From positions 1 through 64,000 of the forward strand of contig JAWKIW010000006.1 of the NCBI GenBank assembly GCA_041394145.1: a DNA stretch of 64,000 nt, given 5' to 3'. How positions within the stretch are numbered: the first letter of the stretch is position 1; the number at the start of each line of letters is the position of its first letter. Both the position numbers and the translations under genes were made by a program. The notes under the pieces were generated by a model, which was not told the origin of the DNA, did no database searches, and saw nothing but the letters and a program-made list of their open reading frames with translations. Of this stretch, positions 10,357 through 19,911 are shown in pieces. The DNA comes from JAWKIW01 sp041394145. Lineage in GTDB: Bacteria; Actinomycetota; Acidimicrobiia; Acidimicrobiales; Acidimicrobilacustridaceae.

Positions 10357-10477
10357 TCACCGCCATCTGGTCAGGGCCGGCCGTCCAGGCGCAGGAGCCG
10401 GCGGCCGCACGGGGGGTATCCCGACCCGACGGCACGACCTGGTCTCGTCGGCGGGGGCCGGCGCTGACCGGGCACCC

Positions 10478-12268
10478 TCAGGACGCCGCGTCGAGCCCGG
10501 CCTCCCGCACGACCCTGGTGCCTTCGAGCGTCCCCGCCTGGCGCCACTGCGCGAGGTGGTCGGCGTAGTCCATGAGCGATCCGGGGAACACCGCGGCACG
10601 GGCGGCGAGGGTCGTGCGCGCGCCCTCGCTGTTCCCATAGCTCGGCGTGCAGGCGCGGTTGTAGCGGGCCAGGGGACCCGACGCCTCCCACAAGATCGTG
10701 AGCCACTCGTCCTCGGCCTCGACCGTCGCCTCGATGGAGGCGATGCCCTCCCGGCGGCAGTGGTCGATCATCCAGGCGATGTGCGCCGTCGACTCCGACA
10801 GGAAGTGCACGAAGTTCAGCCCGAAGCCGGCCTGGATGAAGCTGACGACGAAGAAGTTCGGGAGCTCGGCGGTCAAGATGCCGTGCAGGGAGTGCGTGCC
10901 GTCGTGCCAGCGCTCGCTCAGGCGCACCCCGCCGCGGCCGATCGGGTCGAACCCGAGGCGGTCGACGAGCCCGGTCGTGATCTCGAACCCCGACGCGAAC
11001 ACCAGCAGGTCCAGCGGGTGCTCGACGCCGTCGACGATCGGTCCGGCGGCGGACATCTCGCGCACACCCCGCCCGTCGGTGTCGACGAGGTGCACGTTCG
11101 GCTCGTTGAACGACTGCAGGTACTCGTCGTGGAAGCAGATGCGCTTGCAGTGCTTGCCGTACCAGGGCTTGAGCTTCTCGGCGGTCTCCGGGTCGTCGAC
11201 GACCTCGTCGATGCGGCGCCGGAAGCCCTCCATGATCTCGAAGTCGATCGCCTCGAGTCGGGCCCGCTCCTCCTCGGAGGCGGGCTCGCGCTGGGTGTCC
11301 TCGCCGAGCACCTTCCCCCAGCCGTCGGCGACGAGGTCGCGGTCGGGCTTGTTGCCGGTGACCACCTGGGTGAAGTTGAGCGTGCGCTCGCGCTGCCAGC
11401 CCGGCGGCAGCGAGCGGAACCACTCCTCGTCGATCGGCTGCTGGGCGCGCACGCCGACCGCCGACGGCGTGCGCTGGAAGACGTAGACCTCCTTGGCGGA
11501 CCGGGCGAGCTGGGGGACCACCTGCACGGCGGTCGCGCCGGTGCCGATGACGCCGACGACCTTGTCGGCCAGTCGGTCCATCGGCTCGGTCGGGCTGCCG
11601 CCGGTGTAGGTGTAGTCCCAGCGGGTCGTGTGGAACGCCGTGCCGGCGAACCGATCGATGCCGTCGATGCCGGGCAGCTTGGCCTTGTGCATCAGCCCGC
11701 CCGCCGACACGAAGAACTGGGTGCGGATGCGATCGCCCCGGTTGGTGGTGACGTCCCAGCGGTGGGCGTCGTCGTCCCACACCAGGGATTCGACCTCGGT
11801 CTGGAACCGTGCGTGGTCGTAGAGGCCGAAGTGACGGCCGAGGAGCTGGGCGTAGCCGAAGATCTCGGTGGCGCTGGCGTACTTCTCGGTGGGCATGTAG
11901 CCGGTCTCTTCGAGCAGCGGGAGGTAGATGGTGGCGTCCACGTCGCACATGCAGCCCGGGTAGCGGTTCCAGTACCAGGTCCCACCGAAGTCGGCCGCCT
12001 TCTCGAGGATGCGGAAGCGCTCGATGCCCCGCTTGCGCAAGCTGATCGCCGTGAGCATCCCGGCCCAGCCGCCGCCGAGCACCACCACGTCGACCTCCTC
12101 GACGACCGGGTCGCGGGTGAAGCCCGGATCGGCCCAGGGGTCGCGGTCGAGATGGTGCTCGCTGAGGGTGTGGTACTGCGCCAGCCCTTCCTCCCGCAGC
12201 CGCTTGGCGCGCTCGGCCTCGTAGCGGGCCGTGGCCGCGGCGATCGTCGAGGGGTCGGGGCTGGTCAC
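10478..12268 (-). CDS. flavin-containing monooxygenase, Baeyer-Villiger type
   Basis: A 596-residue FAD/NADPH monooxygenase resembling cyclohexanone/phenylacetone monooxygenases, which insert oxygen next to a carbonyl. Motifs include the FAD-binding VVVLGGGWAGMLTAI, the aromatic stretch GGTWYWNRYPGCMCD, the NADP-binding GVIGTGATAVQVVPQLA and DLLVFASGFEITTG near the end. It is a full-length, unbroken gene. GTG 12268 is chosen because GGAG lies 8 nt upstream; the frame stays open beyond it. Transcription probably starts from a -10 box at 12335-12340 and is controlled by the dyad next to it. It is convergent with the molybdoenzyme gene. Confidence 0.93.
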   Translation of the reverse strand: MTSPDPSTIAAATARYEAERAKRLREEGLAQYHTLSEHHLDRDPWADPGFTRDPVVEEVDVVVLGGGWAGMLTAISLRKRGIERFRILEKAADFGGTWYWNRYPGCMCDVDATIYLPLLEETGYMPTEKYASATEIFGYAQLLGRHFGLYDHARFQTEVESLVWDDDAHRWDVTTNRGDRIRTQFFVSAGGLMHKAKLPGIDGIDRFAGTAFHTTRWDYTYTGGSPTEPMDRLADKVVGVIGTGATAVQVVPQLARSAKEVYVFQRTPSAVGVRAQQPIDEEWFRSLPPGWQRERTLNFTQVVTGNKPDRDLVADGWGKVLGEDTQREPASEEERARLEAIDFEIMEGFRRRIDEVVDDPETAEKLKPWYGKHCKRICFHDEYLQSFNEPNVHLVDTDGRGVREMSAAGPIVDGVEHPLDLLVFASGFEITTGLVDRLGFDPIGRGGVRLSERWHDGTHSLHGILTAELPNFFVVSFIQAGFGLNFVHFLSESTAHIAWMIDHCRREGIASIEATVEAEDEWLTILWEASGPLARYNRACTPSYGNSEGARTTLAARAAVFPGSLMDYADHLAQWRQAGTLEGTRVVREAGLDAAS

Positions 12269-12321
12269 GGTGGGTCTCCGGGGCGGGGAGCGGCACGGCC
12301 GGCGGCGGGCCGAGCCGAGTC

Positions 12322-12340
12322 CTGACGGAGCGTCAGAATA
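12322..12340 (-). promoter_or_regulatory. dyad operator and -10 box of the monooxygenase gene
   Basis: CTGACG-GAG-CGTCAG (12322-12336) is a perfect 6-bp dyad. On the minus strand TATTCT (12340-12335) reads as a -10 box and overlaps it by two bases, a geometry expected of repression by a dimeric (TetR-like) regulator. The cognate regulator is not identifiable in the window. Confidence 0.55.
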
Positions 12341-12378
12341 CGTCGCCGTGCGCCTCGACGCGCCAGCTCGGTCGACGG

Positions 12379-12852
12379 CTACGAGCGGGACCGCCACGCC
12401 GACCAGGCGCCGGTCGACCACAACGCCAGCACCACGAGCACGGGCTGGAACAGCAGGCGGAGGGCTCGCGCCGCATCGGTGTCGAGTCCGAAGGCCGGGT
12501 CCCGGTCGACCAGCTGGGAGATGTTGCCCGGGAAGATGGCGACGAAGAAGGCGGCGGTGAGCCACCCCACGACGACGCGGTGGCGGGACAGGGCGACGAG
12601 CGCGCCGCCGAGGGCGATCTCGGCGACGCCCGACACCACGACGACGAGGTCGCCGTCGACGGGCACCCAGCCCGGGACCTGGGCGAGGAAGGTGCTACGG
12701 GCCCACGTGAGGTGCGCGACGCCGGCGAAGACGAGGCCGGCGCCGAGGGCCAGGCGGAGCAGGTCCTGCGCTCCCGACGTCTGGTTCGCTCCCGTGGCGG
12801 CGACGGTAGTGCCGGCGGTCGAAGGGTGCGGACCACGGCGCCGGCGGACCAC
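12379..12852 (-). CDS. DoxX-like membrane protein
   Basis: 157 residues with four hydrophobic segments after a polar N-terminus of about 27 residues: LLRLALGAGLVFAGVAHL, VVVVSGVAEIALGGALVA, VVGWLTAAFFVAIFPGNIS and LLFQPVLVVLALWSTGAW. This layout, with VFAGVAHL in the first helix, is that of DoxX/DoxD-like proteins, whose roles are poorly defined (quinone or redox-related in some cases). It follows the amidohydrolase by 31 nt on the same strand and may be the last gene of the long operon starting at 22401. The exact start is uncertain. Confidence 0.75.
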   Translation of the reverse strand: MVRRRRGPHPSTAGTTVAATGANQTSGAQDLLRLALGAGLVFAGVAHLTWARSTFLAQVPGWVPVDGDLVVVVSGVAEIALGGALVALSRHRVVVGWLTAAFFVAIFPGNISQLVDRDPAFGLDTDAARALRLLFQPVLVVLALWSTGAWSAWRSRS

Positions 12853-12883
12853 GGTCCGCGGATCGTGGCAGGCTCCCCGCCCG

Positions 12884-13909
12884 TCAGGGCGCCGTCTCGC
12901 TCCCCACCCGCACGGTCCGGCGGTCCAGGCGCAGGAGCCGGCGGGCGTTGGCGTCGAAGGTGGCGGCCAGCGCGGCGTCGCCGTGGCCGGGGTCGAGGCA
13001 CTGGTCCCAGCCGGCCAGGTTGGTGCCGGCCACGATCCGCTCGGTGCCCATGGTCGCCACCAGGCTGGCCAGGGCCCGGGGGCCGCCGACGTGGGCGTCC
13101 CACCACAGGCGGCCGAGGCGCTCGGCCACCGCTCCGGGCGGGGCCAGGGCGTCGGGTCCCCACGGGCGGGTGCGGGCGGCGTGCTCCATCCGCTCGGCCA
13201 GCCACGAGGTGGCGCCGCCGCCGTGGCTCACGCACACGTCGAGCGCGGGATGGCGGTCGAGCACGCCCCCGAGCACGAGGGTGGCCACCGCCAGCGTCTC
13301 CTCGTAGAGGAACCCCAGCCACAGGTCGCCGTCGAAGCGGGCGAGGCGCTCGTCGCGGCGAGGGTGGTCGATGCCGTCGGGCGCGGGGTGCAGGAAGGCC
13401 GGCACGTCGAGCTCGGCGCAGGCGGCCCACACCACGTCGAAGGCGGGGTCGTCGAGGGGCCGGCCGAGGTCGGTGCCGAGGTAGGCGCCCACCAGCCCGA
13501 GGTCGCCGACGGCCCGGCGCAGCTCGTCGGCGGCCCGCGCCGGGTCCTGCATGGGCAGCTGGGCGAAGCCGGCCAGCCGGGTCGGGGCCGACGCCACCAG
13601 GGCGGCCAGGCCGTCGTTGTGGCGCCGACAGAACACGTCGGCCCACGCCGGCTCGACGTGGGCGAAGTAGGTGAGCGGGTTGGGCGACAGGACCTGCAGG
13701 TCGATGCCGGCCGCGTCCATGGCCGCCAACCGCGCGTCGAGGTCCATGAAGGGGCTGCCCCGGTACCGCACCCCGACCAGCTCGTAGTCGCCGACGCGGA
13801 AGCAGGGGAGCCGCCCGGTGGCCGGGTCGCCCTCGTCGAGCTCGGGTCCGTGGGGCCCGGCCGCGCCGAGCACCGACTCGAGCACCACGTGGGCGTGCAG
13901 GTCGATCAC
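12884..13909 (-). CDS. amidohydrolase family 2 (ACMSD-like) metalloenzyme
   Basis: A 341-residue TIM-barrel metalloprotein of the amidohydrolase-2 group, which includes decarboxylases (ACMSD, gamma-resorcylate decarboxylase) and hydrolases. Metal ligands are visible in the N-terminal DLHAHV, in FLHPAPDG, in CVSHGGG and in a late Asp within TNLAGWDQ. GTG 13909 begins directly with the metal motif and lies 4 nt after the acyl-CoA synthetase stop, so the two genes are coupled. In this operon a decarboxylase or ring-fission hydrolase role is plausible, but nothing fixes the substrate. Confidence 0.85.
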   Translation of the reverse strand: MIDLHAHVVLESVLGAAGPHGPELDEGDPATGRLPCFRVGDYELVGVRYRGSPFMDLDARLAAMDAAGIDLQVLSPNPLTYFAHVEPAWADVFCRRHNDGLAALVASAPTRLAGFAQLPMQDPARAADELRRAVGDLGLVGAYLGTDLGRPLDDPAFDVVWAACAELDVPAFLHPAPDGIDHPRRDERLARFDGDLWLGFLYEETLAVATLVLGGVLDRHPALDVCVSHGGGATSWLAERMEHAARTRPWGPDALAPPGAVAERLGRLWWDAHVGGPRALASLVATMGTERIVAGTNLAGWDQCLDPGHGDAALAATFDANARRLLRLDRRTVRVGSETAP

Positions 13910-13913
13910 CGGG

Positions 13914-15830
13914 TCACCCGAGATCGACCGGATCGATGGCGTCGAGCACGGTCGGGTCCTCCAGGGTCGACAGGTCGCCGGGGTCGGTGCCGGTGGCACG
14001 CGCCCGCACGGCCCGGCGCACCACCTTGGCCGAGCGGGTCTGGGGCAAGGCGTCCACGAAGGCCACGTGGGCCGGACGGAACGCCTTGCCGAAGGCGGCG
14101 ACGACCGCGTCGGCCACCGTGGCGCCCAGCGCGCCGACATCGGCCGGATCGGCCGCCGACGCCGGCGACGGCACGCACCACAGCCCGACCACCTCGCCCT
14201 TGACGGGATGGGGGAGGCCCACGGCCGCCGCCGCGACGATCCCGGGCACGCCGAGCGCGGCCGACTCGAGCTCGGCGGGGCCGATGCGCTTGCCGGCGAC
14301 GTTCAAGGTGTCGTCGCTGCGACCGTGCAGGAACCACCAGCCGTCGTCGTCGACCTCGGCCCAGTCGCCGTGCCACCACATCCCGTCGAGGCGGGACCAG
14401 TAGGTCGCGAGGTAGCGCTCGGGGTCGCCCCACACGCCGCGGGTCATCCCCGGCCAGGCGTCTCGCACCACCAGCTCACCGACCTGCCCCGAGCCGCGCA
14501 CCGATCGGCCCTGGTCGTCGACCACGTCGACGGCCACGCCGAGGGCGGGACCACCGACCGAGCACGGCACGCACCCCTGCAGCAGGTTGACCGACAGCAG
14601 GCAGGCGCCGACCTCGGTGCCGCCCGACAGGTTGACGATCGGTCGCCGGCCCTCGCCGGGGACGTCGAACAGCCACCACCAGGCATCGGTGGTCCACGGC
14701 TCGCCGGTGCTGCCGAAGGCCCGCAGCGAGGACCGGTCGTGGCCGACGACGTGGTCGTCGCCGGCCGCCGCCAGGGCGCGCACCAGGGTGGGCGACACGC
14801 CCAGGAACGAGATGCCGTGCCGCGCGACGAGCGACCAGGGCCGGGCCGGGTCGGGCCAGTCGGGGGCGCCGTCGTAGGTGACCAGGGTGGCGCCGTTGGC
14901 CAGGGCCGCCACCGTGATCCACGGACCCATGATCCAGCCCATGTCGGTCAGCCAGCAGGCCCGGTCGCCCGGTCGCAGGTCGGCCTGGAAGGCGCCCTCC
15001 TGGGCCAGCTTCACGGTGAGGCCGCCGTGGACGTGCACGGCTCCCTTGGGCCGGCCGGTGGTGCCCGACGTGTAGGCCAGCAGCACCGGGTCCTCGGCCC
15101 CGGTGACGGCCGGGCCCACCGGCGCCGCGCCGGCGGCCCGCAGCTCGTCCATCGACACGACCTCGACGGCGACGCCGGCCGCGGCCGCGTCGGTCGCCGC
15201 CTCGGTGGCGGTGTGGGTCAGGTCGACGGCACGGCCGCGGCGGACGGTGCCGGCCGTGGTCACCAGCAGGCCGCACCCGCCGTCGACGAGCCGGGCCGTG
15301 ACCGCGGCCGGCCCGAAGCCCGAGAAGATCGGCACCGCCACCGCCCCGAGGCGGGCGACGGCCAGGAACGCCCGGACGCCGTCGTCGAGCCCGAGGAGCA
15401 GGGCGACCCGGTCGCCCCGTCGGACGCCCCGGGCGGCGAGGGCGCCGGCCAGCGCGGCCACCTCGTCGCGCAGCTCGGCGAAGGTGGCCTCACCGGTGGT
15501 GCCGTCCTCGGCCTCGTGCACCAGGGCGGTGCGCCCGGCGTGGGCGGCGTCGTCGGCCCACCGGTCGAGGCAGACGGCCGACAGGTTGACCGCCCCGTCG
15601 GGCCACCACGTGGTCCACGCCACCCCGGCCGACTGGTCGCGCACCCGGGTTGCGGGTCGCTGGAACGGCACGCCCAGGAAGGCGACGACCGACGTCCAGA
15701 ACCACTCTGGGTCCTCGATCGAGCGGGCCACCAGCTCGTCGTACCCGGCGATGCCGTGCTCGGCCATGAACCGCGCCGTGTTCGTCCGGGCCCGAACCTC
15801 GGGCGTGGCCTCCCACACCGCGGCGCCCAT
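13914..15830 (-). CDS. acyl-CoA synthetase (AMP-forming, acetyl/propionyl-CoA synthetase-like)
   Basis: A 638-residue AMP-binding enzyme that activates a carboxylic acid to its CoA thioester. Seen are the P-loop-like YTSGTTGRPKGAVH, FGSTGEPW, WWLFDVPGEGRRPIVNLSGGTE, the hinge block GRSDDTLNVAGKRIGPAE and the C-terminal catalytic-lysine region TRSAKVVRR. The long N-terminal extension and WWLF block resemble acetyl/propionyl-type ligases, although the real substrate may be an operon-specific acid. ATG 15830 lies 2 nt after the P450 stop; the next gene starts 4 nt after its own stop. Confidence 0.9.
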   Translation of the reverse strand: MGAAVWEATPEVRARTNTARFMAEHGIAGYDELVARSIEDPEWFWTSVVAFLGVPFQRPATRVRDQSAGVAWTTWWPDGAVNLSAVCLDRWADDAAHAGRTALVHEAEDGTTGEATFAELRDEVAALAGALAARGVRRGDRVALLLGLDDGVRAFLAVARLGAVAVPIFSGFGPAAVTARLVDGGCGLLVTTAGTVRRGRAVDLTHTATEAATDAAAAGVAVEVVSMDELRAAGAAPVGPAVTGAEDPVLLAYTSGTTGRPKGAVHVHGGLTVKLAQEGAFQADLRPGDRACWLTDMGWIMGPWITVAALANGATLVTYDGAPDWPDPARPWSLVARHGISFLGVSPTLVRALAAAGDDHVVGHDRSSLRAFGSTGEPWTTDAWWWLFDVPGEGRRPIVNLSGGTEVGACLLSVNLLQGCVPCSVGGPALGVAVDVVDDQGRSVRGSGQVGELVVRDAWPGMTRGVWGDPERYLATYWSRLDGMWWHGDWAEVDDDGWWFLHGRSDDTLNVAGKRIGPAELESAALGVPGIVAAAAVGLPHPVKGEVVGLWCVPSPASAADPADVGALGATVADAVVAAFGKAFRPAHVAFVDALPQTRSAKVVRRAVRARATGTDPGDLSTLEDPTVLDAIDPVDLG

Positions 15831-15832
15831 GG

Positions 15833-17042
15833 TCAGAACAGCACCGGGTAGGACGCCCAGTAGCCCCGCTCCGAGGTGGGGTCGAGCCGGGCCGGGTCGT
15901 CGGGGTCGGGGCGGGCGCCGGCGGCCAGCACGGCCTGCACGGCGACGGGCACGAGGCCGTAGAGCCGCTCGGGGTCGTCGCCGGTGCCGAGGTCGCTGCC
16001 GGCCGCCAGCTCTTGGCCGATGCAGGCGTGCATGCCGAGCCCGAAGCTGAGCCCCCATGGCGCCACGCCGGGGTCGAGGTGGCGGTGCGGATCGAAGGCG
16101 TCGGCGTCGGCGCCGTAGGCGCCCGGATCCCGGTTGGCCGCCATGAGGTCGATGACCACCTTGTCGCCGGGCGCCACGGCCTCGCCGCCCAGCAGCGTCA
16201 TCGGCTCCAGCGCCCACCGCATGGCCACCGGGCTCGAGGGCTGCAGGCGGACGGTCTCGTGGACGCAGCGCTGCAGGAAGGCCAGGTCGTGACGGGCCCG
16301 CTCGCCGTCGGCCGGGGCGCCACGATCCAGCTCGAACACGTTGTGCAGCGTCCGCACGAAGGCCGTCGCCGAGGTGTGGGCGCCGGCGAGGAGGTAGAAG
16401 CAGGTCTCGCGCAGCACGACGTCGGGGGCGAGGTCGAGGTCGTCCTGGTTGCGCAGCAGCACGGTGAGCACGTCGCGGGGCAGGTCGTCCTCGTCGAGGT
16501 CGCCGGCCGCCACCGCGTCCAGGGCCGCCCGGCGCCGGGCGATCGACGGCTGGAGGAACTCCTCGTCGAACGCGGCGAGGGCGGCGGCCACCTCGGCCCG
16601 CTTGGCGTCGCGATCGCCCGTGTAGTGCGCCAGGGTGGCGCCCTCGATGAACCGCATCATGTACGAGTACAGGTGCCGCGTCTCCTCGGCCGTGCGCTGG
16701 GGCCGATCGACGCCGGCGGTGAAGGCGGCCAGGTTCATCATGAGCTGGTGGCTGAGGCCGACCAGCTCGGCCCGGCCGGCGGCGACGTGGGGGGCGAGGG
16801 TCTCGGCCACGATGGGCGGGAAGAGGGCGCGCTCGTAGCGCTGCTGGGTGTCGCGGCGGAAGAGGCGGTTCTCGAGCCGCCGGCGGGCGCGGTGCTCGTC
16901 GCCGTGGAGGTTCACCAGCACGTCGGCCATCACGACGTCTCCGGCGTCGTAGAGCGCCTGGCGCAGGTGCTTCTGGCGGAAGGCGTCGCGCGCCCTCGTA
17001 GGTGCTGACGGTGACGACGGTCGGCTCGGTCGCCTCGCTCAT
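15833..17042 (-). CDS. cytochrome P450, one frame break near the N-terminus
   Basis: A roughly 403-residue class I bacterial P450. The K-helix ExxR appears as HETVRL and the heme loop as FGLGMHACIG with the thiolate Cys. The I-helix AGAHTSATAF carries the Ala/Gly-x-x-Thr pattern for O2 activation. The start MSEATEPT (ATG 17042) overlaps the ThuA-like stop (ATGA). The first 20 codons are in another frame; the break lies near 16990 in a gcgcgc run, after which the frame is clean to TGA 15833-15835. Redox partners are not encoded nearby. It is placed between the ThuA-like gene and the acyl-CoA synthetase in the operon. Confidence 0.92.
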
Positions 17043-17752
17043 GCCGGGCTCCTCGTGGTGGCGGCCCAGGATGCGGCCCGGGCCAGGATCCTGCGGTGGG
17101 TCGGGTGCGCGAAGGAGGCCGGTCCGTGGCCGAGCAGGTCGGTGACCACCCGTCCGTCGCCGACCGCCCGCGCCCACAGCAGCGGGTGGGCGCGTCCACC
17201 GTGCTCGGCGACGAGGAGCGGCTCGACGTCGTCGACGAGGTCGAGGAACCCGTACACCTCGTCCTCGATCACGAAGGGCGCCACGTCACCGGTGAGCGCA
17301 TGGGCGCGGCCGGCGGGGGTCACCTGCACGTCCACCGGGCCGAGCGGGGGGTGCGACGAGCGCTCCCAGCGCCACGCCGCCCCGCACAGCCGGTGCCAGG
17401 TCGGGTCGGCGTCGAAGCAGATCACGGCGGTGTGCAGGGCCAGCAGACCGCCGCCACCCCGCACGAAGCGGTCGACGACGGCCAGGTCGGCGGGGTCGAG
17501 GCTCACGGCGTGCTCGGCGCGCTGGTCGGCGTAGCGGTCCTCGGCCATCCGCCAGCGCAGGGCGTTCACGGTGAACAGGTCGATCGGCTCGCCGCCACCG
17601 CGCTCGGCGGCCCGCAGGACGGCCACGGCGTCGGCGGGCTCGGTGACCATGGTCGTGGCGATCCCGTCGGAGGCCACCAGCTCGGCGAGCATGGCCGAGG
17701 TGGCGGCGAACTCGTGGGTGGGCCCGCCGCTGAGCAGCAGCTGGCGGGTCAC
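17039..17752 (-). CDS. ThuA-like (trehalose utilization domain) protein
   Basis: 237 residues with a class I glutamine amidotransferase-like fold of the ThuA family. The N-terminus LLLSGGPTHEF, the VRGGGGLLALHTAV segment and WRWERSSHPPLG are typical. No catalytic Cys-His pair is evident, as usual for ThuA proteins, whose biochemical role is unclear (keto-sugar or carbohydrate metabolism has been suggested). It overlaps the SDR stop by GTGA and the P450 start by ATGA, so it is embedded in the operon. Confidence 0.75.
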   Translation of the reverse strand: MTRQLLLSGGPTHEFAATSAMLAELVASDGIATTMVTEPADAVAVLRAAERGGGEPIDLFTVNALRWRMAEDRYADQRAEHAVSLDPADLAVVDRFVRGGGGLLALHTAVICFDADPTWHRLCGAAWRWERSSHPPLGPVDVQVTPAGRAHALTGDVAPFVIEDEVYGFLDLVDDVEPLLVAEHGGRAHPLLWARAVGDGRVVTDLLGHGPASFAHPTHRRILARAASWAATTRSPA

Positions 17753-18584
17753 CGGTCACCGTCGCCGTCGGTGGGGTCGGCGACGCCCACCGAGTCGACC
17801 GACCGGGGGCGGGGCAGGGACCCGATCACGCTCATGGTCACGCCGCCGTCGACGAGCAGCTCGGTCCCGGTGACGTAGGCGGCCGCCTCCGACAGCAGGA
17901 ACAGCACGACGGCGGCCACGTCGTCGCTGCGGCCGAGGCGACCCAGGGGCACCCGGCTCGACCGGCGGCGCCGGATGTCGGGGTCGGCGTAGATGGGCTC
18001 GGACATGCCGGCGTCGATGAGCCCGGGCGCGACCGCGTTGACCCGGATGCCGTGGGTCCCCCATTCGAGGGCCATCTGCTGGGTGAGGCGGGCCACCCCG
18101 GCCTTGGTGGCGCCGTAGGCGCCGGCGTTGGGGCCCGGCGCCACGCCGTTCATCGACGTGACCGTGACGATGCTGCCCGGCTGGCGGGCCGTCACCAGCC
18201 GGCGGGCCACCGCTCGGGCCGTGACGAACGTGCCGGTCAGGTTGACGTCGACGACGGCCCGCCAGTCGTCGACGGTGGCATCGAGGAGCGGTCCGAACCG
18301 CACGATGCCGGCGCTGCACACGGCGGCGTCGGGTGCGGTCGTCCCGGTCGCCTCGGCAAACCTGTCGAGGGCGGCGTCCACGGCGCTCGTCGGTGGTGTC
18401 GGCCGTCAGGCCCACCGCCTGCCCGGCGAGCCGCTCGGCGGTGCGGGCCGCGGCCTCGCCGTCGCGGTCGAGGGCACCCACCGTCCAACCGGCGTCGGCC
18501 GCCGCCTCGGCGACGGCGGCGCCGAGGCCGTGCCCGGCGCCGGTGACCACGACGGTGCGGCCTTGTGCCCGCGGGCCCGCTCAC
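17749..18584 (-). CDS. short-chain dehydrogenase/reductase, two frame breaks
   Basis: About 278 residues of a classical SDR. Visible are the nucleotide-binding VTGAGHGLGAAVA, the catalytic Tyr-Lys in GAYGATKAG preceded by VTSMNG, and TELLVDGG at the end. GTG 18584 overlaps the amidohydrolase stop by 4 nt (GTGA). Frame breaks near 18555 (after the start) and near 18378 separate the Rossmann N-terminus from the catalytic part. Conserved motifs lie on both sides of the breaks. The likely role is NAD(P)-dependent oxidation of an alcohol intermediate of the operon's pathway. Confidence 0.85.
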
Positions 18585-19892
18585 CGGTGCACCAGGTCCC
18601 AGGTGAGGGGGGGCCGACCAGGTGCCCACCTTCTCCATGGGCAGGGGAGCGCTCGGGCCACGGCCGGTCGAGGTCGACGGCTCGGCCCCGGGAGAACACG
18701 TGGCGCAGGCGGCGCCGGTCGCCGAGCACCGACACGTCGGCGGCGGGGTCGCCGTCGACCACGAGCACGTCGGCGGCGGCCCCGGTGGCGATGACGCCGA
18801 TGGAGTCCAGTGGGCGGCGCAGCGCGATGGCACCGTTGCGGGTGGCGCACGAGATGGCCTCGAGCGGCGACAGGCCGAGGGCCTCCACCAGCACCTCCAT
18901 CTCCCGCGCGTGCCAGTGCCCGTAGGGGGTCAGGGAGAAGCCGCTCTCGGACCCGCACAGCACGGGCACGCCGGCGTCGTAGGCGGTGCGCAGCATGTCG
19001 GCGGTGGCCTGGATCTCGCCGCGGAACAGGTCGACCTGGGTGGTCATGGCCCCGACGAGCGCCCCGTGATCGGCGAGGTTGGCGAGGAAGGTGAAGGTGG
19101 GGGCGACCGCGCACCCGGCGGCGACCATGGCCTCGACCGCGGGCTCGTCGAGGTAGCTGGCGTGCAGGATCAGGTCGACCCCCGCCTCGGCCGCCAGGCG
19201 GGTCGACTCGGCGTTGCGGCAAGGGCGATGGTCGGGGTGTCGAGGGCGTGGGCCGTCTCGGTGACGGCACGCAGCTCGTCGAGGGACCACACCGTCAGCT
19301 CGCCGTGCCGGTTGGGCAGGGAGCCGGTGACGTGGATCTTGATCCAGTCGGCGCCGTGCTTGACCTGCTGGCGGGTGACCCGGACCATCTCGTCGCGGTC
19401 GCCGACCACGTGCGCGTAGCCCACGCGGCCGGTGTCGGGGATGAGCCGACCGGCGGTGCCACCGGCGGCGGTGAGCAGCGCGTTGAGGCCGGCGGTCATG
19501 CGGGGGCCCTCCACCAGCCCGGCTTCGATGGCGTCGCGCAGCGAGGGGCCGAGGTCGTAGATGCAATCGGCATCGAGGAAGCCGGTGACCCCGGCCAGCA
19601 GCAGCTTGCCGACGTTGAACGCAGCGACGAGGGCCGCCGTCGACTGCGGGCGGTGGAAGAAGAGCTCGTCGTTGCTGGCCGGCTCACCGAAGGTGATGTG
19701 GCAGTGGGCGTCGATGAGGCCCGGCAGGACGGTCAGCCCGCCGACGTCGTGGACGACGGCATCGGGGCCGGCGGCGGCGGCCGCCTCGGGCCCCACCGCG
19801 ACGATGCGGTCTCCCTCGAGGGCCACGTCGGCCGGCGCCGGTGGCGTGCCGGTCCCGTCGATCACCCGGCCCCCCGTCAGCAGGGTCGTCAT
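18581..19892 (-). CDS. amidohydrolase (imidazolonepropionase/prolidase-like), frame breaks
   Basis: A metal-dependent amidohydrolase of about 435 residues starting MTTLLTGGRVIDG, with the metal motif GLIDAHCHI, later HVTGSLP and LILHASYLDE, and the C-terminal ATRNGAIAL and GAAADVLVVDGDP. It belongs to the broad imidazolonepropionase-like hydrolase group; the substrate is unknown. One break lies near 19217. The tail is ambiguous in homopolymers near 18652 and 18607-18613, but ends cleanly as PLTWDLVHR at TGA 18581-18583, overlapping the SDR start. It begins 19 nt downstream of the cupredoxin-like gene. Confidence 0.85.
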
Positions 19893-19911
19893 CGCCTGGA
19901 CCTCCTGGTCG

